Shown here: piece by piece, positions 49,509 to 61,679 of the stretch | How the letters are laid out: every line of letters starts with the position of its first letter | Position numbering within the stretch: the first letter of the stretch is position 1 | Assembly: GCF_003254395.2 (NCBI RefSeq) | Contig: NC_037639.1 | Span: 5,415,001-5,479,000 of the forward strand | Source: Apis mellifera | Lineage: Eukaryota > Arthropoda > Insecta > Hymenoptera > Apidae | Direction of reading: 5' to 3' | DNA length: 64,000 nt | Made by a program: the position numbers and the translations under genes | Notes under the pieces: generated by a model | Seen by the model: the letters and a program-made list of their open reading frames with translations, nothing else | The model's database searches: none | Told to the model about the DNA's origin: nothing

Positions 49509-51329
49509 GGCCGGCAACTGGTCCCAGTGACACGAGAAACTCCGTTAGATCGAAATGAAAGTTTAACCGTGGTACGCGAAACTTAACCATCGACGACGAG
49601 CTTGTGTGCTATTCCCCGGCGCAAGAAAATCGGTGGTATTTGGTGTCAGGGTTTGGAATTTTAGATTGGAGGAGATGTGGTATTATACGGTGGATGGGCA
49701 GAGAGATCGACCGGAGCGCGTACTGTTGACGGAATGGCTTAGATCAGTGTCTCTCAACTTGGACGGATAAAAGGAGTATCGGTTTCTTGGGACTATTGTA
49801 ACGATCGTTCTTTTGTTGTTCACGTAAAGAAAATTTTGTAATAAAAAAATATCAGGGATTCGTGCGATGAATAATATTCTATGTAATTTTATGTGAGATG
49901 ATCAATTAAAATATTGCATTGTTATAATTATAGGAAAGGAAGGCTTGTTTGATTAACAAAATGCTGAGAAACAGTGGATTAAATAATGCAAGAAACCGAT
50001 GTTACGTTCTTGAAGATTTGTGGTATTGAAATTCATAAAATAAAAATCATAAAACTTAGAATTTCGCATAAAATAGAATTACTTTCTACGCGACAACTTG
50101 AAAATTCAACAATCGCGTTATTCTGTGTCACGAAGCGAGTCGGAGAATCGATATTTTAAAACTTCGTGATCGAAAATTTATCGTTAATACTTAGACTTTA
50201 AAATGACGTACGAGAGTGCTTAGATATATTTAGTTTCCCTTAATCGTGACAAAGTGGTTCGCGAAGTTTTGGCGAAAAGTCACGAAGCGATATAACTTAT
50301 GAAGGGGGTCGAGAACGAGTTTGGGCGAGCCCTATTAAAATTTTAAAGTGGGGAATGCATAAGCAAACATTAATTGACAAATTAATTAATTGACTATTCC
50401 ACAATGCAAAGAATAATTCTGTTTGCAGATCGACTTTTAAAGCACGAATGGATACGCGAAAATTTTAAAAAGGAAAGAGGAAAATCTTTCTTCTCGCGCA
50501 GGAGAGAAATGTTGCCAAGTTCATTTTACAAAATGAATTAATTTGGTAAAAATATCCGTGAAAAAATCGCTTCGCCATCCCAGTCGGCCTAAGAATACGC
50601 GCTTTAACCTCGTAAAAGCTGCACACGCACGCACGCACCCCTTGCGTATCCAGCTTAAATATAGCGGCCATCATCGAACCAAGATCCCACGGTCGATACA
50701 TTCTCCTTCTCTAATAACATATTATGTAAATCCATTAAGGATATCCTATCCACCATTTCCAACAATATAATCTTTTGCACAATATCTCGATCGATAGTTG
50801 AACGAGAGTCGCTCATCTTTTCCTATTCAATTTTTCCGAAAAGAGAAAAACTCGATCGAGTGGAATCGAGGCGAGATGGAAAAGGCGAGAGGAAAATAGG
50901 GAGAATGATAGGGAAGAAGGGAGCCGAGGAGAGAGCCGGTTACAGAGAAACGAGCTAGGAACGGGAGCAACGAACGATAAACTGTCCCGTGTGCACGGAT
51001 CGATCCATCGAAGGAATCGTGGATCGATCCTCTGCTTGTTGCAAGTTCGACATAGTTGCATGCAGAATTTCGCGAGCACAGATTCATTCGTGACGTGTCC
51101 TCAACGGTGAAATCTCATCGTGACGCCACGTATACACCATGTAATTACCGAGTAATTAGCCCCGAGTTGTCCATGCGTTTAGGTGACACTGTGTGCAACG
51201 TTTGACGAGGCGGTGAGGCAAACGTGATTTGCAATTCATGAATATACGAATAGTTAATTTCCATTTTCTTTTTTTTTTTTTCTAGAATGGAGTAAGGGCT
51301 TTTTGTTGAAAAAAATTGTGATATACATC

Positions 51330-51572
51330 CTACGAATAGTAAACGTGATTTCTGTATTCAAATATATTTAAAATACCGTAAATATAATCGATGATCAAAT
51401 TTCCGGTAAAATTTTTAAATTCTTCTAAGAGGTAAGATTTGAAAGTGTGATCACGACATTTTTTAATTAACAAAGAATGGTACGTATATTTCCTGATTTC
51501 AACAAGTTCATAAAAATCTTCTTTGGTAATTAAAGAATATCTTTCTTCTACTTTCACTTTTGCGTTTAACAT
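51330..51572 (-). CDS. Hypothetical ORF, 80 aa
   Basis: A complete ATG-to-TAG frame lies in very AT-rich DNA, where stops are expected often. An in-frame TGA lies upstream. The product is rich in Glu, Lys, Tyr and Leu (it opens MLNAKVKVEERYSLITKEDF) with no signal peptide or membrane span. G falls at codon position 1 in about 22 percent of codons and at positions 2 and 3 in about 8 percent each, a coding-like bias by hand count. It could be a small gene, a decayed gene fragment or chance. I do not recognise a family. Confidence 0.2.
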   Translation of the reverse strand: MLNAKVKVEERYSLITKEDFYELVEIRKYTYHSLLIKKCRDHTFKSYLLEEFKNFTGNLIIDYIYGILNIFEYRNHVYYS

Positions 51573-51599
51573 TTGAATATTAAGCGATTTTATTGATCA

Positions 51600-53890
51600 A
51601 TAACAATTCTTATTTCCGCCAGAAACAAGCATCCGTTTAAATAGACGAAACTTGCAATCATGTGCATATAAAAACAACAAGCACGCAGTTGGAAGCGAAT
51701 ATTTCTGGTAATAAATTTTATATACCTATAAGAGGTTCATTAATAGCCATCTACTGCATTTATATACCAACTTTTTCACTACTTATTTGATTCCTTTTTA
51801 CTTTCCATACTAGCAATTACCAGAAACCACTGCTTCCTTGTAATGCTTAAAAATTATGCTAAATTTATTAAATATATTATATTCACAGATCACAAAGTTG
51901 CAAGAAGATACTTTTTTCAAGAGAAATATTGGAAATAAGACAATCATCGATATTTTTGTTAAAATTGTAAAGAGAAGAATTTTTCAAAACCAACGACGTA
52001 TTTATTTCGAAAGATATAATTTTATTATCGTTATTCCTCTGGGCCGAATAAATATTTAAAAGTATGCATGCATTTTCACGATATTTTCAACTCAATTATT
52101 ATTCGTTAATATAAATCTATATATATACATTGACAAGAAAAATTAAACAATTTCTCTTTCTTTGTTATGATACGAAATTAAGATACATCACGAATATAGA
52201 TAATCCTTCAAATGTGTATAAATATATTTTTATTTTTCTTCTTTGCACACGTATAAGTGAAAGATTATCTATATTTACATTCTCGTGTTATACATGAAAA
52301 TTATTCACCGAACAAGAAACGAATTTATTAAAAAAAAAAAAAAAAAAATACCACGGTTTATTGTAGAACACTGGAAGTAACAGAGTGGGATAAGAGATCG
52401 TCGTGGCGTGAAATTATATGCAAATCGAGGCGTGAAAGACACGTTTTCAATCTGAATGTTCGTTCGACGGTTTACAAACGATCACTCTAGATCGAAGCAC
52501 GGTTGCAAGCAGGTGCGCATCCACTGTGATCAGCGAAAAAGGGATACAGCAGAGCGGAAATGTCGACGGATGCATCAACGGAAACATGCGTCGACTTTCT
52601 AACTATGCACCGTGAGGAAACGCGGTAAATCTTAACGTGAATACCAAAAAAAAAAAAAGTAAAAAAGAAATTATTCTGACGCACGTCCCCTAAGAGAGAG
52701 AGACTCCGAACAGTTCCGGAAGAGTTTTTTGGGGTTTAAGATTCAGTAACTCGTACCGACTGACTTCTGATTTCACTGATAAGTTGGAAAACGTTTTAGG
52801 AATAAATAATGGTAAGGGAGTCGCCGCCTGGCCCGTTCCTCCTGTCGTCCCGAGTTATGAAATTTACATGAGACTGATGGTTATAGTCGTGGAAATAATC
52901 TTTTGTTCGGCGTATCGAAAATTATGAATGCAATAATACGTACGTTACTATTTCTACAGATATCGTTATTGCAAATAAACCTACTCTAAGAAATTTATTT
53001 AAAGCGAACGAAAGAAAGAATACCATTGCTTCCCTAAACACGCATCCCACGTGGAAAAATGAATAAAACGACAACCGAATCGGGATAACAATCCTGTTAA
53101 ATCACTAATGCTACGCAAAGGTAATATCTTGTATCTTAAAAAAGACCATGTCTTCAATTTTTTCCACCTAATAACTGTACACTCCAAAACAATCTTTCCC
53201 ATTGATAGCGCATAAAGGATTGAACGCACTCCCACGAGTTTAGTTCCCGCGTTAGTTTCTCGCTCGAAACTGTACATCCGCGCCACTGTGAATCACCGCA
53301 TATCTCAAAAGCTGGACGTGCACAGCTACGCCACAATGCCGATATACACACGCACACGGATACATACACACGAGCCAGCTGCGAGTACGGGAAAAGCGAG
53401 GAGTGAAAAGAGGGATGAAACGGCGGACGCGGACGCTCGGTTAAACGGAATAGAGATATTTATTGGCGTAGCTCGTGTCGCCTCTATACAGCCAATTTAC
53501 ATCTCGAGTCACACGCGTAAAGATAAGTTGTCGCGCAAGAGGAGATACATAAGCGGGACGGATAGATCGCGGGGGGCTCCGTTAGAACGCGGAGGACCAT
53601 TAAATAGGGGCCCGGAGTGTACACGCACGAGCGGGCATTGATTTGTGCCTCGATACTGCGCTACCAGACTCGCGAATCGAGGAATTAACGAAACGTATCT
53701 ATTAATTCTGCCAATTCTCACGCCCGAATACCCACCACCGTGCAACTATTATTAGGAGGGAGTTATGCGGCGATAACGGCCGAGGTCTATGCGCCTGTTT
53801 TGTACCGTTGTGCCTGCTTTTATTGCGCGAACACGCTTCCCGATTTCTCCCCTCCCTCCCTCCTACTTCTCGTTTACGACGATGAGGCTA
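51600..53890. other. AT-rich then GC-richer; no gene accepted
   Basis: Apart from the hairpin at 52193 nothing definite is seen. The island at 53.2-53.9 kb has overlapping short frames on both strands. Confidence 0.5.
52193..52275. other. Imperfect long hairpin, precursor-like
   Basis: AATATAGATAATC (52193-52205) pairs with GATTATCTATATT (52263-52275). After one mismatch TTCA/TGAA pairs, and beyond an asymmetric loop TGTGT pairs with GCACA, giving about 25 pairs in 83 nt. Size and shape resemble a microRNA precursor, but no known mature sequence is recognised and AT-rich DNA forms such pairs readily. Confidence 0.3.
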
Positions 53891-53899
53891 ATTACTTAG

Positions 53900-54178
53900 C
53901 AAGCTACCGGGAGACGGGCTGGGTTGGTTGGTACTTTATCAAACATTTATGGCGTTACCTCGCGATTTGAGGATAACGTATGCGTTAAAGGTTTCGTGAT
54001 TAACGATTTGGCGATATTGGAGATAATTGATTGGAAAATTCTTCTGAAAATATTAGTCGATACTAACGGAAAGATGTGCGTTCAAGGTGTGGAAAGTTTG
54101 AGGGGGGGTATTTTAATTACTGGAATTCTTCGTATATATTTTATCCGTGAAAAAAATTTTGCGCATAATTTTGCATAA
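53900..54178 (+). other. Candidate 3'-terminal exon, 92 codons
   Basis: The frame is open from 53900, just after CTAATTACTTAG, to TAA at 54176-54178. G at codon position 1 (about 32 percent) exceeds positions 2 and 3 (about 19-20 percent) by hand count. An AATAAA hexamer follows 63 bases after the stop (54241-54246). The translation is mixed hydrophobic and charged, with no motif I recognise. The pyrimidine tract lies rather far upstream of the AG, and no partner exon was found. Confidence 0.2.
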
Positions 54179-54249
54179 ATAATTATTTATCGCGAGTCAA
54201 GCGCGATATTATAATAATAAATTTAGAATTCGTTTCGCGCAATAAATAT

Positions 54250-57200
54250 CCACCACAGTTGCGAATATTTGTAATTTTTTTCAATCGACATTCAACCGCT
54301 ATGATCCCGTGAACGGATATTACGTATTCGTAGTATCTTCTTGCATGGAAATGCGAGAAGATCTTATACCATTCAGGTGTGTAGAAATCAACGAGTTTAG
54401 CCGCAATCTTTTTCCATCTCAGGAATCAAAAAAAGAATCATGCTACGCATCTTAATTTCTACATCACCGTTTTAATGATATTAAATTTCTAATCTAATTC
54501 GAGAATCATCGAAACTTGATTATGATTATTAATCCACAATATAATTATTTCCAGGTAACGTCCCTCCTCCTTCGAATCGAACAAAAATTTTCCAACAAAA
54601 GTCTTGCGAATAAACGAATAATTAAACACTTTATCGAAACCCATAAACGTTAAACCAATAGGCCGAAAACAAAGCAAAAGAGGCTCCATCCTCCTGCATC
54701 AGCATTAATAACTTCATCAGTGTTCGTGAAAAGGAGAAATAAGAAAAGGGGTGGCGGCGGGGCAGCACACGGTGAACGGAATTCATTCTGGAGCGTCGTA
54801 AAAGTGGACAAAAAGGATCGGTACGGTCGTGATCGTCCATTTTCAGGCCCCGTCGATCGGGACAATGGTAGAAGAGAGAGGGAGGGGCCCCTGTTTCGAA
54901 CAAGGAGCGCGTTATGGTATATACGGCTGTATGCAGTCGGCTATACGATTATTTTGCGCGGCCACGGCAAGGCCACCACCCTACACCGAGGTGACAGAAC
55001 CTTCTTCTTCTCTCGTCTAACCCGCGGTCAACCAGGAACCTTGAGGAATTCCTGAACCGTTTAAAGGACCTCCGCTCGAAAAAGCGCAAAACGACGAAAA
55101 TGCGTGGCACAAAAGAGATCCAAACGGATCACAGGTCAACCGATGCCGATTTGATTTATGCTGCGAGTATTCCTCTCGCGTTATTGTACCCTCCTCGGTA
55201 ATTTTTTTCTTTTTTTTTTTCTTTTTTACGATTGGGAATACCTTTCTGCTTGCGTATATATTTTTATGCTTTAACTATCGTTGAGGTTGTTCATCTTTTC
55301 CTATTCCCATTCGCGAATATATTGAAGTATTGATCTCTTTTTGAATATCTACTTGTGTAGATTATCAAGATATGTTATAATTTCATATCATTTATTAACA
55401 TTATTTCTTCGTTTCAGACTGAATTGAGAGAAACTGGCTCTGTTTAAATTAATATTCCCTTAATGTCTTGTCTCTTCATGGAAGAAAGAATCAAGATATG
55501 AAGATTTGTTATTGCACTATCGATTAAAGAAAATTGGAATGATTGGATAAGTGTGAAAGTGAAATACACTCTTGAAAGAAGCTGACTTCATCGTATGTTT
55601 TTCGATAAATATTCTGAATTGTCAAGTGAGAGTTTGCGTTGCAATTGACTCACTGTGAGTCTCGAGTGCGCTCGATATTTAGTTGGAACTTTAAATAGAC
55701 GCGAAGAAGGGTTGTTGGCAGATGTCCCATCGATAATTCTTTTGATACTCCTTCCGGTAAATATTTATGCATAATTTCTAACAGGGAAATTCTAATTCAA
55801 CGTATCGACGTGATTGTAATCATGCGTTTCGATCCTTCCCCATTTTAGACGAGTAAATTAAAAGAAAAAAGAAAGAAACTAGAGAAGATTATTCAAATCA
55901 GAAAGTGAAAAAAAATTTAGAAAACATATATTAAAGCACATTTACGATCACCTGTGCGAAAGGCTCGAGAGTATCGTATCATTTGCGTGTGCAAAGTCGA
56001 TTTTCACGAAAAAAAAAAAAAGGAAGAAAAGTATCAACGCGTTTCCTCTCCCGTATCGTAGAACCACCACAGAGACGAGCTGCAAAGTAAGCACAACTCG
56101 ACCAAAGAGAATTCTCGAGACCGCTGATCGCGACTACTTGCCACGCATACAGCGTTAAGTGTCTGGTTACAGGTGTGTCTTAGGCGAATTACACATCGCT
56201 CGTTTCCTTTGCCGTGTGTTCCACGGAACACCGTGATTAGCATTCGATCGTCGGGTATCGGCGTGTACGCGTTACGTAAAACCGATCACGAATCGCATTC
56301 CACGGCGTAATTATTAACACAATGGATGCGTTGTTAAGGAGAGGAAGGGGGGAGGCGCGGTCATAGTTTAATTATGCTATAATTGCAATTAACGAAGGAT
56401 GTAACGAAACATGCGCGCGAACATTCAAATCGTGGAAGATTTGTGCCCGATCCTCTTCCATCCTCGTGTCCCACACCCTTTTCTCTTCCTTTTCGTTTTT
56501 TCGTTTCCTACCCATTTTCATCCCGTTTCTCTAATGCTTTGCGCGTTGTATTAATAGTTTCGAGCAATTCGCGTTACGGGGAAGGGTGATCGCGGTTCAT
56601 CGACCACCGGGCAAAAACTGGCCACGCTCCGCAAATGGAGACATATGCGGTTAACCCGCTGGCTCGCTTATTTCTGCGCGCACGTCATTATTATCGAGTG
56701 ATTACGCGAGATCAAAGCCTGAATAATAAATTTAAGAGCCGCCTGAAATACGCGGCATTCTTCTTTTCCTACGTTAAACGGAGGGTAAACGGAAAAGTTT
56801 ATCAATATCGATCTCTGTATTTTACAGAAACTTGTCTTTCCTTACACTCTTCGTTTATTTCTCTTTATTCTGTCTATCAGTATTTATCTTAGTCATATGA
56901 GATTAAAAAAGAATCTCTTGGATAATAAAAAACCACAAATTTTCCATAACTATTTCACGCTGTGAAATTCTTCTAAGAAATTATTCTAAAGTTGGTTAAT
57001 TTTCAGCGACTGCTCTTGCGATTACGCAGCCTCCATGTCACGAATGACGCGAGGGACGAGCACGAGGCGCGCGTTTGAAGAAAAAGAAAGGGGGGAAAAA
57101 AAGGCTGGCGCGGAACAAAGGGTCGTAATTTCGCGATACTGGACGAAAACGAGCGGTGAACGGCGTGGAGAGATCGGTTATCGACGCGAGTGACACACAT

Positions 57201-58900
57201 CGGGATTAATTAATCGACGTTTCACCGCGTCTCCATCCCGATTGATTTATAAGAGAACCGTTCCGAACACGCGAGAAACCGTGTTGTTCGAACAACTGGC
57301 CGGCGTTCAAGAAAGCTGACAAATGGAGAGCAATTCGGGCCGTGGAAAAAGAGTGACAAACTGGTCGCACATGACGAAATTCCTCGAAAGCGAACCGGGG
57401 AATTAAGATTTCACGCTCGTTCGAATCTAATTAGCGTTATTCGCGTGTGATACAAGAGGCCACGTTTTCTTGTCTTTCTTTTTTTTTTTTTTTCTTTCCC
57501 CCTTCTTCCCGTGTCGCGTGTTCCGTATAGTTGTACACCGACGAGACAAGGACGAGGGGAATATTGAAATGCAAACTTCTCGTAAATTTCGATATAAATT
57601 CAGCTTCGAGTAACGGTAGAAAACGAGAGATAAATATATCAAGATGTTTATTACATATTTACGGTTGATTTCTTTTTTTCTTTATAAGCGGTCGTGGAAA
57701 TTCTTTGATGGAAATGTACGAACGTAGAAAATGGGTCTACTAAAGGATGCGTGTGAGACGCAGCTTCGAGAATGATTCTACACGTCTTTGGTAAAATAGA
57801 ATGATAAAATTTATGAGAGGAGACGATATTGAAGGGGATAAAAAATATTTTTATCAGGAAGCAATCAGGATAAAGTATATTTGAATTATGATTAACGCGT
57901 TTACGTGGCGATAAATTATTAAAAATTGAATTTATTATTCGATCAAATTTTTCAGACTAAAAATGTCACGTCGAATAATTCAATCGAATGGAAAAATCAA
58001 GAACGATCGATTTCGTCGACGAGATTCTTTGAATACCGTGGAATTCAGAGAAATACATAAATACATAAAAGAAAAAAAAGATCGTGATTCATCGAACGTT
58101 TAAATTCTCTTCTTTTTAAAAATAGTACACGAGAGACGAGAATATTTTTGCCTTGAACTTTTCAATTTTCCTCGCTATTCTTGCTCTGAGAATTTTGTCA
58201 CATTTCGGTTATATCGCGAATTACCGGGACAAGGGTACTTTGACTACTTAACACAAGTACGACATTTAAGTATGGCTGAGTGGCGCCAGTATGCGCGTTT
58301 GCGAGGGTGAACGTTCTTAAGAAAGAAAGAATGAGCGGGACACGGTGGATGTTTGAGAGAATTTCAACGGGAGAAAGTGCATGTCTGTTAAAATTCATAG
58401 CAAGTCGTTCGAAAAATGATTTAAATAATAATCGAATATTAAAACTAAATAAACGTGCTTAAGAGATAAACAAGAGATGAACAAGAAAATAATTGAAAAC
58501 TACAATAAAGAAACGAATAAAATCGAAAATCAAAAGATGGATCAAAAATATATTTCAAATTACATGGATTGAGAAAGCAAAATAACCAAAAAAAACTCCA
58601 TCTTTGAAAATCTTGAAAAATGAATTTATATATATATATTTCTTCTTTAAACCAAAAATTAAAAAGATATTCTCGACTATTAATATGCGATACGGAACAC
58701 CCACTCATGTTCATAACATCTAATTTATCGAGATACGATTCAGATCTTATCATGGATCACCTAACACGATAGAGGTCTCATCCAAAGATTAAACTCGTAG
58801 TATTTTCTCATTGACAAGCTATAACATGGCTAATATATTTCGAGACACACGGGAGCGTGTCTGAGCAGGTTTCCTTGGCCCGGTAAGAAACTCATCGAAC
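54250..58900. other. No gene seen
   Basis: GC-richer islands at 54.7-55.2 and 56.9-57.4 kb lie in AT-rich DNA. GACTCACTGTGAGTC (55647-55661) is a perfect palindrome that contains AP-1-like TGACTCA. Confidence 0.55.
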
Positions 58901-58905
58901 CGTAT

Positions 58906-61400
58906 ATGAAGATCGGGATGATAGATATCGCGATTTCCTCCGCGATCGAAAAAAAATTCACGTGTTCCACGGGGCCTTGTGTTACTTTCCCTCCGCTTGG
59001 CAAAAATTACTCTTTACCAGGTTTTAAGAGCAGTTGCATCGCTAATTGCTCACGAAATATCGATATCGAGTTAAACGAGACCAATTTATTAATTGATACA
59101 AGCTGGATATATATCATCGACGAGTTTCTATCACGACGAGGACACGAAAATTGATCCGCGATGGTTGCTATCACCACAGGTGGAAAATATATAGGTATCG
59201 AGCATGCGTGTGAAATTCTTCATCACAGTTGAATTACTAGGGAAGTGTGACTGGCACGATTGTGCAGGGAAGAGGAAATCGTTAAACTTGAACTTGTATA
59301 CATATGTATGCTTAAATTGCAAACATTTTGCCTTGAAAGAGACTACTACTATCGTACTATAAATACGATAACATTGCTTTCACTTATATTATGAACAATT
59401 TTTATAAACGAAAGAGTGTAAGATTTTTCTTTTTAAAAATAATTTAATTTAAAAAATATAATGGATGTTAATTTTTTTTAATGCATTAACTGCAACAATA
59501 TTTCTTTAATAAATACGAATAAAATTAGGAAGTTTCGTATTTCTTTAATAAATAACGATTTCTTTAATAAATATTGAACTATACGATCCTTTTCAATTTT
59601 TGTTTAATTTTCTAAACGAGTCTCTCTCGTTCGTCGCGAATACAATAATAATTATCGAAAAAAGAAATATAAAATATAATGGTACACATTCCATCCAACT
59701 TCTCGCTTCTAATTACTTTCTACTCGAAAGGAATTTCCTCGACTGGGTATTGCGTAAGGCAATTAAAGCGATTTCATTAGTTCCGTTGATAACATTCATT
59801 TGTAACCACGCGCACCGTATACTCAACGCACCGAGTAAATTTCTTCAGTGTCGAGAGATTTCGTAAATAAAGAATCTTTCCCTCCCCCCTGGAACTCTAT
59901 TTAAGAACACTTCCGACCGGTTAAATGATAAAACATCGAGCTTCAGTATTTTTAGCGCGCGCGAAAACACGTGGAAAGTTATTTATCGAAATTTACACGA
60001 GTGAAAATCTATGTTTAGCGACGTGGACACGGGAAATGTGTGCCACAAGCGGTCCCATATCGCGATGCACGTTCAATTAAATTTCTAGTTTTAAATTCGT
60101 ATCATCGTATCATGCGTAAGGTAAAACGTTGCTCCGGGGAGATAACGTTTCCACGAAATATATCGATCTCCCTCGTTCCACCTCGTTGGTCTCCTCCATG
60201 TTGTCTATAATTATGTCCAAAGAGGTTCCACTTTGCTTGTGCTAATATTTAATCTTTTATTGATTAGAATTTTTACGATTGTGATATTCCTCGATCCTGT
60301 TCGTGCATGTTCGTGTTTCACTCGATTTTCATAATGCAAAATTATAGGTTTGTTATTATCCGCCCTACTTTCTCGAGAACAACTCTCGTACGCGTATCCG
60401 CGTTATCTTCTTATTCCGCTTCGAATTCGAGATATAAATTTAACAAAGATTCGCCTATATTATTATACGAGACTTCCTAATTTTATTCGCATGGGAAGAT
60501 TAGATAAAAATATATTCGTAAATTATAGAGAACGTATGTGCGTGCATTAAGGATTGGAAGGATAAAAGTATCGTATTGCTAAATTATCTGTTATTTATTT
60601 ATACGTTTGATAAAAATTACCTCGTTTTTTTTCGTTTCAAACAAGATAATGATTATCATCGTGGCACGTTTCCTCATTTCTCTTTCGTTTTATTACAAAC
60701 CTAATATCGTAACTAATCTAGCATATAACAACTAATTCTCTATTCTGCTTATATCTTAACATCCATTTAATATCTGTTATATAACCTTCCTTTCTTTATA
60801 CCATACGCGAAATAGACTTAATTTGTACGCAAAATATACCACCAATAAAATCGAAACTTTAACACAACACGATTGTTCATCGAATAAAAAGAAAAAGGAA
60901 AAAAGAATTATTATCGTACCTACTTCGAAAGGAGTTACACTATCTCTCAGATTCCGAGCTAAGATTATCCTTACATTCAAAGACACCCCGTATACGCACA
61001 TCAAGACCTGCTCGATTGCGCAACTCGAGTGAGCAAATGAAAGTAATCTCTCCGCAACCATGATACACAGGCCAAACGAGATTCGAGTCCCTGGTTGAAC
61101 AAGGGCAAACATCGCGACGCGTAAATCACCGGAATGATATCGCGTCGCCTTAATCACCGGTTCCATAAACATTTCGGCATGTTTCGCGTAATTTTATACT
61201 ATCACGGAACGAAGATGTAACAGCCATAAAGAAACGTAAAGGATTAGATACGACGATTCCGTGGAAAATATAATTTGGAAAAGGTACGAAAAATCGAACC
61301 AATATTCCCAAACCATATTTTGAAATATAACACGTTGAAAAAAAAAATCGTCGTTACGTGTACCATGTATACAGTGTGTATCGAAAAAAATATTGTTTCG
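58906..61400. other. No gene accepted
   Basis: Open frames at 58906-59154 (+, five cysteines) and 60777-61172 (minus, 131 codons) show no convincing codon bias. A lone ACACCCCGTA at 60983 resembles the MITE end with no partner. Confidence 0.5.
59499..59573. repeat. Three-copy ATTTCTTTAATAAATA repeat
   Basis: The 16-base unit occurs at 59500, 59539 and 59558, with the third copy directly after the second. Each copy contains AATAAA. The context is very AT-rich. Confidence 0.6.
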
Positions 61401-61431
61401 ACGTAGCAAGGAGGCCTGGTAAAGAAGAACA

Positions 61432-61669
61432 ATGAACACCATGTCCAACACCAGCATTCAACCCCGTGAAGAATGTATGTGCATAGATTCGATCTATTTT
61501 ATATATATATATATAATTCATCATGAGTTATAATGTTTGTAATTTTATAAATTTACTTAGATTTCCTTTTTCTTAGGCAGGTTTAATGCTTGCTTATATC
61601 TGGATGATAGTTATGTTTGTGGCAGCTCTCGTTTTCGTGATTGGATTCCTGTATCAATTTATTTTTTAA
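61432..61669 (+). CDS. Two-exon membrane micropeptide, 43 aa (candidate)
   Basis: The model is exon 1 61432-61474, intron 61475-61580 and exon 2 61581-61669, stop TAA 61667-61669. Exon 1 starts at an ATG with A at -3. An in-frame TAA lies four codons upstream (61420-61422), so the N-terminus is complete. The intron starts GTATGT and ends in TTTTTCTTAGGCAG, and its 106-base length is usual for insects. Residues 1-15 are polar (MNTMSNTSIQPREEC) with an N-T-S glycosylation sequon at 6-8 and an Arg-Glu-Glu at 12-14. Residues 16-39 are uninterruptedly hydrophobic and end in Tyr-Gln-Phe-Ile-Phe, which fits one transmembrane helix. Both exons are far richer in GC than the AT-rich flanks. The size and layout recall insect sarcolamban and vertebrate regulins, but no residue motif of those families is present, so no function is assigned. 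An internal ATG at 61586 would give a 27-residue form. Confidence 0.55.
61475..61580 (+). other. Short intron with two acceptor AGs
   Basis: This is the intron of the micropeptide candidate. The donor is GTATGT. The 3' end carries a T-rich tract followed by two AGs four bases apart (61575-61576 and 61579-61580). The distal AG joins exon 1 to the hydrophobic frame. The proximal AG would shift the frame and give a non-hydrophobic tail that stops at 61672-61674. Confidence 0.45.
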
Positions 61670-61679
61670 GGTAACGAGC

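Larger units (their letters stand above)
48840..51190. other. GC-richer islands around a TATA-like site
   Basis: Islands at 48.85-49.75 and 50.55-51.2 kb, with CA and GCC repeats. The open frames are repeat-driven or unremarkable. Confidence 0.5.

Noticed and set aside
49329..49586. Polyproline or polyalanine protein across the GCC repeat
   Set aside because: The homopolymer is a direct product of the microsatellite and the flanking CA repeat. No splice or start support.
58274..58284. TGGCTGAGTGG, a perfect tRNA A-box word
   Set aside because: No B-box (GGTTCRANNC) follows at tRNA distance and no cloverleaf forms.
58906..59154. Cysteine-containing 82-codon frame that could look like a secreted peptide
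   Set aside because: No signal peptide, and G is evenly spread over codon positions.
60777..61172. 131-codon minus-strand hydrophobic frame next to the micropeptide
   Set aside because: G is almost equal at codon positions 1 and 3, and part overlaps a transposon-end-like word. Not enough for a gene call.
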